Assembly (NCBI GenBank): GCA_964652975.1
Contig: CAZZCN010000028.1
Location: 1 to 34,945 of the forward strand
Length of the DNA stretch: 34,945 bases
Source: CAZZCN01 sp964652975
GTDB lineage: Bacteria; Bacillota; Clostridia; Saccharofermentanales; UBA5734
Direction of reading: 5' to 3'
Part shown: positions 7,095 to 15,679 of the stretch, piece by piece
Position numbering within the stretch: the stretch's first letter is position 1
Layout of the letters: each line of letters begins with the position of its first letter
Position numbers and translations under genes: made by a program
The notes under the pieces: generated by a model
What the model saw: the letters and a program-made list of their open reading frames with translations, nothing else
Told to the model about the DNA's origin: nothing
The model's database searches: none

Positions 7095-9338
7095 ATGACC
7101 GAATTATTAGCTCCAGCTGGAGATATGGAAGCCTTAAAAGCTGCAATTTCCAATGGCTGTGATGCAATATACCTGGGAATGCAAAAATTTGGTGCACGTG
7201 CGTACTCATCTAATTTTGATTTAGAATCGCTACAAGAAGCTATTACACACGCGCACCTGAGGAATGTTAAAATCTATGTAACAATGAATACCATCGTTTT
7301 CGAAAACGAAATTGAAGAGATGAAGGAACAGATGCACCAGCTAAATGAAATCGGTGTTGATGCAATCATCGTCCAGGACCTGGCCGCTTTCGATTATCTC
7401 GCCCAGAACTTTCTTGATATGGAGGCACATTGTTCAACTCAAATGGGAATAGACGATTTAGATGGAACTTTATTATTTAAAGAACTTGGTGCGAAACGGG
7501 TTGTTCTGTCACGGGAAGTTTCGATTGAACAAGTAAAAGAGATAAAAAGAATAGCCAAAATACCTTTAGAAATTTTTGTTCACGGTGCATTATGTGTATC
7601 CTACTCCGGAAACTGCCTCATGTCTGGCTTAATCGGCTATCGTAGCGGAAATCGCGGAAGATGTGTTGGTTCATGTCGCAAGGAGTATGAAGTCATTGAT
7701 AAGATATCAGATACATCATTAGGCAAAAGCTATATTCTATCTACCAAGGACTTGAACACAATCGATTATATCGATGATTTAAAAGAAATTGATTCATTAA
7801 AAATAGAAGGTCGAATGAGAGAAACCGCCTATGTTGCCAATGTTGTATCAAAATATCGCATGGCCCTGGATTATAATATAACCGAAGAAGACAAAGAAAA
7901 CCTAAGCAAAACATTCAATAGGACATTTACTAAAGGATATCTGTTTCACGAAGACCCGAAAGATATTACAAACATCTTAAGACCTAATAACTTTGGGTTT
8001 GAAATTGGCAGAATCGGCAGGACTATTAAAGACATGTATGAAATAGTACTTACACGTCCTTTAAATCAAAACGATATAATCCGAATCAGTCATGACAATG
8101 AAGATGTTATTTTAAATGTTGTAAAACTCTACGATATTGATGGCAATTTTATCAACAAGGCAGATGCGGTCTGTTATATCAAAATCAAAGAAAAGTTGTC
8201 CACGGGTGATTTCGTATATAAAACGAAGGATTATTCCTATTACAAAGAGTTGGAATCATCACTACAAAAAGAATATAGGCGTTTTAGCCTGGATATTAAA
8301 GTTTATGCATATCCAGATTCAAAGCTGACAATAGACGCGGAGGGCTTAGGCTTTAATTGTTCATATCAAAGCGAGGAGATACTGGGCGAAGCAATTAATA
8401 ATCCAACAACAAAAGAGCAGGTAACAAAGCAATTTTCGAGATTGAATGATACTATATTCGAATTGAATCACGTAGATTATGAGGAACACAATGCATTTAT
8501 TCCAGCTAAGCTTTTAAATGCAGCAAGAAGAGATATTGTACAGGGCTTATATGACTTAAAGATTGGTAGTAAAAAGAAAAGAACCATAGCTTTGAAAACA
8601 AAAGAAAAAATAAGCTTTGCCCCTAAAACACCATACCTTACAGCCTCTGTAACGACCCAGGAACAGTATGATGCCTGCGTGAGCAGTGGTATTACTGAAA
8701 TCTATTTTGAAAATGTTGTTAGAAGAAACCAGAACGATTATAAACAAAAGGAAGGGCAGCTGCTGATCGGAGGATACGGCGGTATTTATCACTATAGAAA
8801 AACGAATTCTTTTGTCACAGACTATTCTCTAAATGTTGTCAATTCTGATAGTTGCTACGAACTATATAGATTAGGTGCAAAACGGGTAACTTTATCTTAT
8901 GAATTGAATAAGAGACAAATTGAAGATTTAATAAATGCCTATTATGTAGAAAATGACGGCTATCCTTCACTGGAAATGATTGTGTACGGCAAGTCTCCTT
9001 TGCTCTTTACAAAATATTGTCCACTGAAAAAAATGAATCAATGTGGTGCTTGTAAAACGAAAAGCTATGAGCTAAAAGATGAACACGGAACGTTCCCGAT
9101 CATTACTCATGATGATTGTACAACGACGATTTTAAATGGGAAGACGCTTAATCTCTTAGATGAACTTCAAAGAATAAATGGAATCGAAGCATTCAGATTA
9201 AACTTTACTGTTGAATCAAAAGAGCAGGTTGCGAAAGCCATTAATGAGGCTTTAAGCAAATTAAATGGTTCAATGGACAAGGGTGTCTTTAATCAGGAAA
9301 CAGACACAAGGGGACATTTTAATAAAGAGATTTTATAG
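7095..9338 (+). CDS. U32 family protein with DUF3656, RlhA-like (23S rRNA hydroxylation type)
   Basis: Although named peptidase U32, characterised members of this branch (E. coli RlhA/YdcP) are needed for hydroxylation of a 23S rRNA cytidine, and relatives act on tRNA uridine-34. The N-terminus TELLAPAGDMEALKAAI is the family hallmark. The U32 signature region EIFVHGALCVSYSGNCLMSG and GNRGRCVGSCRKEY (about residues 155-202) supplies conserved cysteines thought to hold an iron-sulfur cluster. A DUF3656-like middle part follows, then a C-terminal barrel-like half with further Cys (YCPLKKMNQCGACKTKSYEL). At 747 aa it matches the long Firmicutes form. The ATG has GGGAGG 5 nt upstream. It is a single gene with no obvious partner. 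The exact substrate, rRNA or tRNA, cannot be fixed from sequence. Confidence 0.88.
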   Translation: MTELLAPAGDMEALKAAISNGCDAIYLGMQKFGARAYSSNFDLESLQEAITHAHLRNVKIYVTMNTIVFENEIEEMKEQMHQLNEIGVDAIIVQDLAAFDYLAQNFLDMEAHCSTQMGIDDLDGTLLFKELGAKRVVLSREVSIEQVKEIKRIAKIPLEIFVHGALCVSYSGNCLMSGLIGYRSGNRGRCVGSCRKEYEVIDKISDTSLGKSYILSTKDLNTIDYIDDLKEIDSLKIEGRMRETAYVANVVSKYRMALDYNITEEDKENLSKTFNRTFTKGYLFHEDPKDITNILRPNNFGFEIGRIGRTIKDMYEIVLTRPLNQNDIIRISHDNEDVILNVVKLYDIDGNFINKADAVCYIKIKEKLSTGDFVYKTKDYSYYKELESSLQKEYRRFSLDIKVYAYPDSKLTIDAEGLGFNCSYQSEEILGEAINNPTTKEQVTKQFSRLNDTIFELNHVDYEEHNAFIPAKLLNAARRDIVQGLYDLKIGSKKKRTIALKTKEKISFAPKTPYLTASVTTQEQYDACVSSGITEIYFENVVRRNQNDYKQKEGQLLIGGYGGIYHYRKTNSFVTDYSLNVVNSDSCYELYRLGAKRVTLSYELNKRQIEDLINAYYVENDGYPSLEMIVYGKSPLLFTKYCPLKKMNQCGACKTKSYELKDEHGTFPIITHDDCTTTILNGKTLNLLDELQRINGIEAFRLNFTVESKEQVAKAINEALSKLNGSMDKGVFNQETDTRGHFNKEIL

Positions 9339-9420
9339 GAAATTTGGATCATAACAATGAGGCATGTAGCAATTCAACAATATAAGTTATATAATATGCA
9401 ATAAGAAATGGGTGGCGAAT

Positions 9421-9463
9421 CATCTCCAGACAGAGTTTTCACGCTTTCGTGAAGATGGAGATC
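9421..9463 (+). promoter_or_regulatory. Structured leader upstream of chrA
   Basis: An inner hairpin TTCACG-CTTT-CGTGAA (9438-9453) is enclosed by an outer stem ATCTCCA (9422-9428) / TGGAGAT (9456-9462). A GGGGAGG stretch follows immediately. It could be a 5'-UTR regulatory structure. It does not match a riboswitch class I can name. Confidence 0.45.
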
Positions 9464-9505
9464 TGAGGGGAGGTGCTTGTTAAGCAGATTAACAGGAGTT
9501 ATACA

Positions 9506-10678
9506 ATGAAAAAAATAAAATGGCTTGCTTATTTGAAAGATGTGTTTATTTGTTCCCTGGGTGCTTACGGAGGTCCTGAAGCTCATTTTGGTGTTTTTAC
9601 CGATCAGCTTGTTATCAAGAAAAAGTATTTAACAGAAGAAGAACTTGTGGAGTTGATAGCAATAACGGGAATTTTGCCCGGTCCAAGCAGCACGCAGACG
9701 ATTGTTGCCATTGGTTATAAAGTGGGTGGTCCGTTGTTAGGGCTTTTTACTATGTTGGTTTGGGCATTGCCGGCACTAGTAGTCATGACATTGCTCTCTT
9801 TTTTAAGCCAATTTCTAGTAAACATGAATATAAAACAGGACGGATTTCGATACATTGGACCAATGGCAGTGGGGTTTATTGTTGTTGCAGCTTATCGAAT
9901 AGGCAAAAAGGTAGTTACAGATAAAGTCTCTTTTGCACTATTGTTATTTGGCTCAATCACCACTTACTTGATACGTGAACCATGGATCTATCCTTTGGTT
10001 TTGATTCTTGGTGGGGTGGTGAGCATCGTAACCTCTAAAGAGAAAGAACTTTGGAACCATGTGAAATTAAGCCCGCCATGGAAATACCTTATTGCATTTG
10101 GAATATTTGCAGGTGGAAGTCTCCTTTTGACATTAGTATGGGATATTCGAATTGTTCATATTTTTGAAAGTTTTTATCGTTACGGTTATCTGGTGATTGG
10201 AGGAGGACAGGTTGTAGTTCCAATGATGTATAGTGAATTGGTGGAAGTCAACCAATATATGACAAATCAAGAGTTTTTAACCGGATTCGGGCTTGTCCAA
10301 GGTCTTCCGGGACCGATGTTCAGTTTCAGTGCTTATGCTGGAGGAATGGCCGCTCGCGGTGGAAGCTTGCTAACTCAAATTTTAGGAGCAACAGCAGGCG
10401 GAATAGGTATATTTTTACCTGGAATTCTCTTGATATACTTTGTATATCCTGTTTGGGAAAACCTTAAGAAAGTTAAAGGAATAAAGATTTCATTGAGAGG
10501 TGTAACTGCGATTGCCGGTGGATTGATAACTGTATCAGCGATTATCCTTATGCAAAAGAGCGGCTTTGCACTCGACAATTTTCTTATAATGATTGTTACG
10601 GTTATACTTCTGTTCACAAAGAGAATTCCAGCTCCGCTAATTGTTATAGCCACAATAACCGCAGGTTTTATTATATAG
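9506..10678 (+). CDS. chrA: ChrA-family chromate transporter
   Basis: An integral membrane transporter of the CHR superfamily that exports chromate in characterised members, often driven by proton or sulfate gradients. The protein holds both homologous CHR halves in one chain. The N-terminal half has AYGGPEAHFGVF and ITGILPGPSSTQTIVAIGY; the C-terminal half has GGGQVVVPMMYSELVE and GLVQGLPGPMFSFSAYAGG. About 10-12 hydrophobic segments are visible. The preferred start is the ATG at 9506, 7 nt after AGGAG (9494-9498), giving 390 aa. The frame is open to a GTG at 9473, but that start would fall inside the GGGGAGG stretch. A structured leader lies just upstream. The substrate is assigned from family only; some ChrA proteins have unknown natural substrates. 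Confidence 0.92.
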   Translation: MKKIKWLAYLKDVFICSLGAYGGPEAHFGVFTDQLVIKKKYLTEEELVELIAITGILPGPSSTQTIVAIGYKVGGPLLGLFTMLVWALPALVVMTLLSFLSQFLVNMNIKQDGFRYIGPMAVGFIVVAAYRIGKKVVTDKVSFALLLFGSITTYLIREPWIYPLVLILGGVVSIVTSKEKELWNHVKLSPPWKYLIAFGIFAGGSLLLTLVWDIRIVHIFESFYRYGYLVIGGGQVVVPMMYSELVEVNQYMTNQEFLTGFGLVQGLPGPMFSFSAYAGGMAARGGSLLTQILGATAGGIGIFLPGILLIYFVYPVWENLKKVKGIKISLRGVTAIAGGLITVSAIILMQKSGFALDNFLIMIVTVILLFTKRIPAPLIVIATITAGFII

Positions 10679-10711
10679 CAAACTTATTTATGTTATATAA
10701 TTGTAATTACT

Positions 10712-10760
10712 AATAAATAGTTTGCCGAATGCGTTTTGATGGCACATGTATTATATGACT
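10712..10760 (+). repeat. 49-nt dispersed repeat, copy A (inverted copy at 32576)
   Basis: A segment in the chrA-DUF4256 spacer whose reverse complement occurs at 32576-32624. The first 31 nt (starting AATAAATAGTTTGCCG) are identical, and overall about 45 of 49 positions match. GCGTTTTG within it (10731-10738) also pairs with CAAAACGC at 10766-10773. Its function is unknown. Confidence 0.75.
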
Positions 10761-10817
10761 TGTTTCAAAACGCTATATGAAAGGTTGTCAAAATAATATT
10801 AAAAGGGAGGAAAATTC

Positions 10818-11384
10818 ATGACCAAAGAAAAGAATATCCCGTCCAAAGAACAAATTGATGAGATACTTGCAACATTGAAGGCTCGCTTTGAGAAAAATAT
10901 GATCAGACACAAGGGGCTTGACTGGGAAAATGTTAAAGCCAGGATAGAATCCGATACAGATAAAATCACTTCACTAATCGAGATGGAAAAAACCGGTGGT
11001 GAACCGGATGTGATTTTTAACGAAAAAGGACCTGATGAAATGCTTTTTGTTGACTGTTCTGCAGAAAGCCCTGTCGGACGCAGAAGCTTTTGTTATGACA
11101 ACGAAGCGTTGGAGTCAAGGAAAGAGAACAAGCCAAAAAACAGTGCAATTGGCTTGGCTACAGAGATCGGAATAGAGATTCTGACAGAAGAGCAATACAG
11201 GGAACTGCAAACTCTTGGGATTTTTGACATTAAAACATCAAGCTGGATCAAAACCCCTGACAGGGTGAGAAAACTAGGCGGTTCATTCTTTTGTGACCGG
11301 CGTTATGACACTGTTTTTGTATATCATAATGGTGCTGACTCATACTATTCGAGCAGAGGTTTTCGCGGTTCACTGAAGATTTGA
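10818..11384 (+). CDS. DUF4256 family protein
   Basis: A soluble cytosolic protein of 188 aa that matches DUF4256 along its whole length. The diagnostic stretches are LKARFEKNMIRHKGLDW, MEKTGGEPDVIFNEKGPDEM, FVDCSAESPVGRRSFCYD, EEQYRELQTLGIFD and KTSSWIKTPDRVRKLGG, ending in YHNGADSYYSSRGFRGSL. No catalytic role has been assigned to this family that I know of. The ATG at 10818 has AAGGGAGG 8 nt upstream. It lies between chrA and katG as a single gene. The protein is complete. Confidence 0.92.
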   Translation: MTKEKNIPSKEQIDEILATLKARFEKNMIRHKGLDWENVKARIESDTDKITSLIEMEKTGGEPDVIFNEKGPDEMLFVDCSAESPVGRRSFCYDNEALESRKENKPKNSAIGLATEIGIEILTEEQYRELQTLGIFDIKTSSWIKTPDRVRKLGGSFFCDRRYDTVFVYHNGADSYYSSRGFRGSLKI

Positions 11385-11722
11385 TATTGCACAATAAGAA
11401 AAATTCGTTGTATAAAATCTTTCCCATGTATATAATATACTTATATTCATAATAACACATTTTGCTTATGGCACTTCAATTTGCATTTGAATTTTGAGTT
11501 GTGGCAGGTGTGAATTCATCGATTACTATACGTTTACTGTAATAAGCTTATCAATTATACCTTCATAACAATATCTAATTTCTAAGTTGACAAATATTCA
11601 TTGATCTCATTGAAACAATACATTACAAGAGAGAACGAATAAATCATATTTTTTGGTATCTAAGCAAGATGACTTAAAAGTATAAGAACAACAGATAATT
11701 ATATTGAAAGGGGGGTTTTTTA
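11385..11722. other. katG upstream region
   Basis: No gene seen. A weak promoter candidate is TTTACT (11533-11538), 17 nt, TATACC (11556-11561). A TTGACA at about 11584 has no matching -10 at normal spacing. The imperfect palindrome TTCAA...TTGAA lies near 11476-11493. I found no clear PerR or Fur box, although katG genes are often PerR-controlled. Confidence 0.4.
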
Positions 11723-13903
11723 ATGGAAGAAATTAAATGTCCGGTGACCGGCAAAACAAGAGGAGATAATTCAGGTAGAGGCGCCAATAACAGGGATTGG
11801 TGGCCAAACCAGCAAAATCTGAGGATTCTTCATCAAAATTCAAATTTGAGTAATCCTATGAACACAGATTTCGACTATTCCGAAGAATTCAAAAAACTTG
11901 ACCTTAAAGCAATAAAAAACGACTTATACTCATTAATGACCGATTCTCAAGATTGGTGGCCGGCTGATTACGGCCACTACGGACCGCTTTTTATCCGAAT
12001 GGCTTGGCACAGTGCAGGTACCTATAGAATGGGAGATGGGCGTGGCGGGGCATCAGACGGAACACAACGTTTCCCGCCGTTGAACAGCTGGCCGGACAAT
12101 GTTAACCTCGACAAAGCGCGACGTTTATTATGGCCAATCAAGCAGAAATATGGAAGACAGATTTCCTGGGCTGATTTGATGATTCTGGCTGGTAATTGCG
12201 CTCTGGAATCAATGGGTTTTAAAACCTTTGGATTTGCCGGAGGACGTAAGGATGTATGGGAGCCGCAAGAGGATGTGTACTGGGGCAAAGAAAACGTTTG
12301 GCTAGGAGACGAACGATATTCCGGTGACAGGAGTCTTGAGAACCCTCTGGCTGCGGTTCAAATGGGGCTTATTTATGTAAACCCGGAAGGTCCGAATGGC
12401 AAGCCGGACCCTGTAGCTTCAGGCATTGATGTTAGAGAGACATTTGCACGGATGGCTATGAATGATGAGGAGACTGTGGCACTAATCGCTGGAGGTCATA
12501 CCTTCGGGAAATGTCATGGTGCCGGACCTGCTTCACATGTCGGTCGTGAACCGGAGGCAGCAGGTATTGAAGAACAAGGACTTGGCTGGAAAAACTCTTT
12601 TAGAAGCGGTAAAGGAGGAGATACAATCGGCAGTGGACTAGAAGGTGCATGGAAGCCTAACCCGACAAAATGGGACATGGGGTATCTTAACTTGATGTTC
12701 AAATACGAATGGGAACTGGTCAAAAGTCCCGCCGGTGCCAATCAATGGCTTGCAAAGGATGTTGAAGAAGAGGATATGGTGGTTGACGCACACAATGCTT
12801 CTATAAAACACAGACCTATGATGACCACAGCGGACCTGTCTCTAAAATTTGACCCTATTTACGAACCAATCGCCCGTCGTTATCACGAAAACCGGGAAGA
12901 ATTTGAAAATGCATTTGCGCGTGCCTGGTTCAAACTCACACACCGGGACATGGGTCCGCGTTCACGCTACCTGGGTTCTGAGGTTCCTGTCGAACAATTG
13001 ATATGGCAGGACCCCGTACCAACCGCTGATTATGAAATTATTACAGAGAAGGACATTAACAATCTTAAGTTTAAAATACTCTCATCAGGATTGTCAGTAT
13101 CCCGATTAGTGTCAACTGCATGGGCTTCAGCTTCTACATACAGAGGTTCGGATGGTCGTGGAGGAGGAAACGGAGCACGTATACGACTCGCTCCGCAGAA
13201 AGGCTGGGAGATAAATGAACCTGATAAACTGGACTCTACCCTTAAAATTCTAGACCATATCCGAAATGAGTTTAATAGTGCGGAATTGGGAGGCAAGAAA
13301 GTATCACTTGCTGATTTGATAATACTTGGAGGATGCGCAGGTATAGAACAGGCCGCAAGGAATTCAGGTTACAGTCTGTCGGTTCCGTTTAGACCCGGAC
13401 GTACCGATGCATCACAGGAGCAGACAGACATAAAGTCGTTTGTGGTTCTCGAACCGAAAGCAGACGGATTTCGTAACTACATTAAAACCAAGATTTCAAT
13501 GACCACAGAGGAATTATTGATAGATCGTGCGCAGCTTTTAACATTAACAGCTCCTGAAATGACTGTTTTACTTGGTGGTTTGAGGGTGTTAAATGCAAAT
13601 TACAATCAATCAAAACATGGTGTTTTTACAGACAGCCCCGAAACTCTGTCAAATGATTTCTTTGTGAATCTGCTCGACATGAAAACGGTATGGAATCCTG
13701 TTTCTGAAGACGGAGAAGTTTTTGAAGGCCGCAACCGTTTAACAGGTGAACTTAAATGGACCGGTACCCGTGTTGATCTGATATTCGGGTCAAACTCCCA
13801 GTTGCGTGCTATCGCTGAGGTTTATGCAAGTGCTGACTCCAAGGATAAATTCATGCAGGACTTTGTATCAGCATGGAACAAGGTTATGAACGCAGATTTA
13901 TAA
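11723..13903 (+). CDS. katG: Catalase-peroxidase KatG
   Basis: A bifunctional heme enzyme that removes hydrogen peroxide by catalase and peroxidase reactions in the cytosol. At 726 aa it has the usual full length with duplicated N- and C-terminal peroxidase domains. The distal heme pocket is Arg92-Trp95-His96 in IRMAWHSAGTYRMGDGRGGA, and the proximal His259 is in GGHTFGKCHGAG. The autocatalytic Met-Tyr-Trp crosslink that gives catalase activity should be Trp95-Tyr218-Met244, with spacing as in characterised KatG. The C-terminal domain has its own WASASTYRGSDGRGG but no heme-ligating function. The ATG at 11723 follows AAAGGGGGG. katG is uncommon in strict anaerobes, so its presence suggests exposure to oxygen or acquisition by transfer. 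Codon use and GC look slightly higher than in the left island. Confidence 0.98.
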   Translation: MEEIKCPVTGKTRGDNSGRGANNRDWWPNQQNLRILHQNSNLSNPMNTDFDYSEEFKKLDLKAIKNDLYSLMTDSQDWWPADYGHYGPLFIRMAWHSAGTYRMGDGRGGASDGTQRFPPLNSWPDNVNLDKARRLLWPIKQKYGRQISWADLMILAGNCALESMGFKTFGFAGGRKDVWEPQEDVYWGKENVWLGDERYSGDRSLENPLAAVQMGLIYVNPEGPNGKPDPVASGIDVRETFARMAMNDEETVALIAGGHTFGKCHGAGPASHVGREPEAAGIEEQGLGWKNSFRSGKGGDTIGSGLEGAWKPNPTKWDMGYLNLMFKYEWELVKSPAGANQWLAKDVEEEDMVVDAHNASIKHRPMMTTADLSLKFDPIYEPIARRYHENREEFENAFARAWFKLTHRDMGPRSRYLGSEVPVEQLIWQDPVPTADYEIITEKDINNLKFKILSSGLSVSRLVSTAWASASTYRGSDGRGGGNGARIRLAPQKGWEINEPDKLDSTLKILDHIRNEFNSAELGGKKVSLADLIILGGCAGIEQAARNSGYSLSVPFRPGRTDASQEQTDIKSFVVLEPKADGFRNYIKTKISMTTEELLIDRAQLLTLTAPEMTVLLGGLRVLNANYNQSKHGVFTDSPETLSNDFFVNLLDMKTVWNPVSEDGEVFEGRNRLTGELKWTGTRVDLIFGSNSQLRAIAEVYASADSKDKFMQDFVSAWNKVMNADL

Positions 13904-13915
13904 AATTTTATACCG

Positions 13916-14015
13916 TGCAAATAATTAGGTTGAAATAAATGGCAAATCTCAACTACTATGCAAATAAATAAGTTGAATGTAATGCAAATTACGCCAACAT
14001 TGCAAATAATTAATG
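13916..14015 (+). repeat. Direct repeats of TGCAAATAA upstream of the permease gene
   Basis: TGCAAATAATTA or close variants start at 13916, 13959 and 14001, spaced 43 and 42 nt. Partial copies TGCAAATTA (13983) and TGCAATT (14021) also occur. The roughly four-helical-turn spacing just ahead of a good promoter suggests regulator binding sites. Confidence 0.5.
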
Positions 14016-14025
14016 TGGATTGCAA

Positions 14026-14054
14026 TTGAAACTGATAACATATATTGTTATAAT
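14026..14054 (+). promoter_or_regulatory. Predicted promoter of ArsB/NhaD-type permease
   Basis: TTGAAA (14026-14031), a 17-nt spacer, TATAAT (14049-14054), 45 nt before the start codon. The 21 nt at 14039-14059 are identical to 17769-17789 in the ZIP gene promoter. Confidence 0.75.
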
Positions 14055-14099
14055 GACATTCATATGTTAACCAAAATATAAATTGCAAGGAGATATGTC

Positions 14100-15416
14100 A
14101 TGTCAAGTACGATGTTGTTTGCACTGATTCTTTTTCTGGTCACTTATGTGTTGTTGCTGATATTTCCCAAATACAGAGCTTATATAGCATTGGGAACCGC
14201 CTTGGTCTTTGTTGCTTCTCAAATGATGTCGGTTGAGAAAATTTTTACTGTCGAGTGGGTGCCTAACTGGAATGTCCTGATGATGATTCTTGGGACAATG
14301 GGTGTCGTTGCATTGTTCATCGAATCTAAAATGCCTGCTCTTCTTGCAGACTTTATAATTGACAGGATGCCTAATCTCAAATTGGCGACTGTGGCCATCG
14401 CATTATTTGCAGGACTCATCTCTGCATTTGTAGACAATGTGGCAACAGTACTTATGGTAGCTCCTGTTGCGGTTACAATTGCAAAGAAGCTTAAAATTTC
14501 ACCGGTAAATATGGTTATAGCTATCGCCATATCCTCTAACCTTCAAGGAGCGGCCACATTGGTCGGGGACACCACCTCGATTTTACTTGGCGCTGAAGCG
14601 GATATGAACTTTGCAGAATTTTTTGTTTTTCAGAACAAACCATCGCTTTTCTGGGTTTGCCAGGTAGGAGCCATAGTATCGGCACTGGTTTTACTTTATG
14701 TGTTCAGGAAAGACAAGCAGCCGATCAATATTAACGAGAAAACAATTGTCACAGACTACGTTCCATCAGTATTAATGTTAGGGACCATTTTACTTCTTAT
14801 TGTTGCCTCGTTTCTTCCGTTTCCGGAGGACTTCAGGAATGGGGTACCCATAAACGGAATCATATGTGTATCATTGTTTGCGGCAGGATTGATAAGAAAT
14901 CTTTTCAAAGGTGTTAAAATTAATAAAATCATACTAGAGCTTGATTTTTTCACCTTGCTTCTTTTGTTTTCACTTTTTGTGATTATTGGTGGTATCGAAG
15001 AGGTTGGGATAATCAATGAAATCAGCGTGGTGATTCAAAACATCAGCGGCGGCAACATATTTATCATATTTACAATATTGACCTGGATTTCAGTGGCTTT
15101 GTCGGCGGTTATCGATAATATACCATATGTCATGACAATGCTGCCGGTCGCAACTGCCATCGCTGCTTCGCTGGGTGTAGAACCTTATGTTTTATATTTT
15201 GGACTTGTTGTCGGTGCAACACTTGGTGGCAACATAACACCTATTGGTGCATCTGCAAATATCGCTGGACTTGGAATTCTTCGCAAGGAAGGCTATGAGG
15301 TTGGTGTCGGCAAGTTCATGAGCATAAGCGTCCCGTTTACAATAGCTGCAGTTATCACCGGATATATCCTTGTCTGGTTAATATTCAAGCCTGCAGGATT
15401 GCCGTTTTTCGGATAA
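14100..15416 (+). CDS. ArsB/NhaD-type (ion transporter superfamily) permease
   Basis: A 438-aa inner membrane protein with about 11-12 hydrophobic segments, of the IT superfamily that includes ArsB arsenite pumps, NhaD sodium/proton antiporters and SLC13 carboxylate carriers. Two inverted-repeat hairpin regions are recognisable: SAFVDNVATVLMVAPVAVTI with AISSNLQGAATLVGDTTSIL in the first half, and ALSAVIDNIPYVMTMLPVAT with GATLGGNITPIGASANIAGL in the second. These D-N-(V/I)-(A/P) and N-(x)-P/G-A-S motifs match the ArsB/NhaD branch. No arsenic genes (arsR, arsA) or other partners are nearby, so the substrate cannot be fixed. The ATG follows AAGGAG. A good promoter and a set of upstream direct repeats suggest regulated expression. 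Confidence 0.87.
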   Translation: MSSTMLFALILFLVTYVLLLIFPKYRAYIALGTALVFVASQMMSVEKIFTVEWVPNWNVLMMILGTMGVVALFIESKMPALLADFIIDRMPNLKLATVAIALFAGLISAFVDNVATVLMVAPVAVTIAKKLKISPVNMVIAIAISSNLQGAATLVGDTTSILLGAEADMNFAEFFVFQNKPSLFWVCQVGAIVSALVLLYVFRKDKQPININEKTIVTDYVPSVLMLGTILLLIVASFLPFPEDFRNGVPINGIICVSLFAAGLIRNLFKGVKINKIILELDFFTLLLLFSLFVIIGGIEEVGIINEISVVIQNISGGNIFIIFTILTWISVALSAVIDNIPYVMTMLPVATAIAASLGVEPYVLYFGLVVGATLGGNITPIGASANIAGLGILRKEGYEVGVGKFMSISVPFTIAAVITGYILVWLIFKPAGLPFFG

Positions 15417-15526
15417 GGAATGATAAACGCTGATTTATAAAATGCAATATGCTATGATAAAAAATTCAAAAATGTGGCAAAAATACCTCAAAAAATATAC
15501 ATAATAGCAAAAAATGAAATTTAGTG

Positions 15527-15555
15527 TTGACAAAGTTGCAAGAAATTGTTATATT
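15527..15555 (+). promoter_or_regulatory. Predicted promoter of the amt-PII gene
   Basis: TTGACA (15527-15532), 17 nt, TATATT (15550-15555). It precedes a leader of about 120 nt that contains a terminator-like hairpin. The -35 hexamer is a consensus match. Confidence 0.75.
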
Positions 15556-15592
15556 GGCTTCAAGAAAGCAAGTTGACAAAGTTTTTTAAGGC

Positions 15593-15628
15593 AAAGGCGC
15601 TGAACCTAAAAAAGGTAGCGCCTTTTTT
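15593..15628 (+). terminator. Leader terminator (attenuator candidate) of amt-PII gene
   Basis: AAAGGCGCT (15593-15601) pairs with AGCGCCTTT (15617-15625), and ACCT/AGGT pairs inside the loop. The run of T ends at 15628. This is a textbook intrinsic terminator, but it lies between the promoter and the start codon of the same gene, so transcription would be expected to stop before amt unless antiterminated. Confidence 0.8.
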
Positions 15629-15679
15629 ACGTTCAATGATTCTTGTTAAGTTGCTTGGTATAAAAAGGAGGGGTAGATT

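Noticed and set aside
9421..9463. Fluoride, guanidine or other known riboswitch in the chrA leader
   Set aside because: I could not match the conserved core nucleotides of those classes; only the stems are clear.
11385..11722. PerR/Fur box upstream of katG
   Set aside because: No sequence close to the TTATAAT-N-ATTATAA consensus; partial AT-rich similarity is expected by chance.
14100..15416. Naming the permease arsB
   Set aside because: Family motifs fit ArsB and NhaD equally, and no ars genes are nearby.
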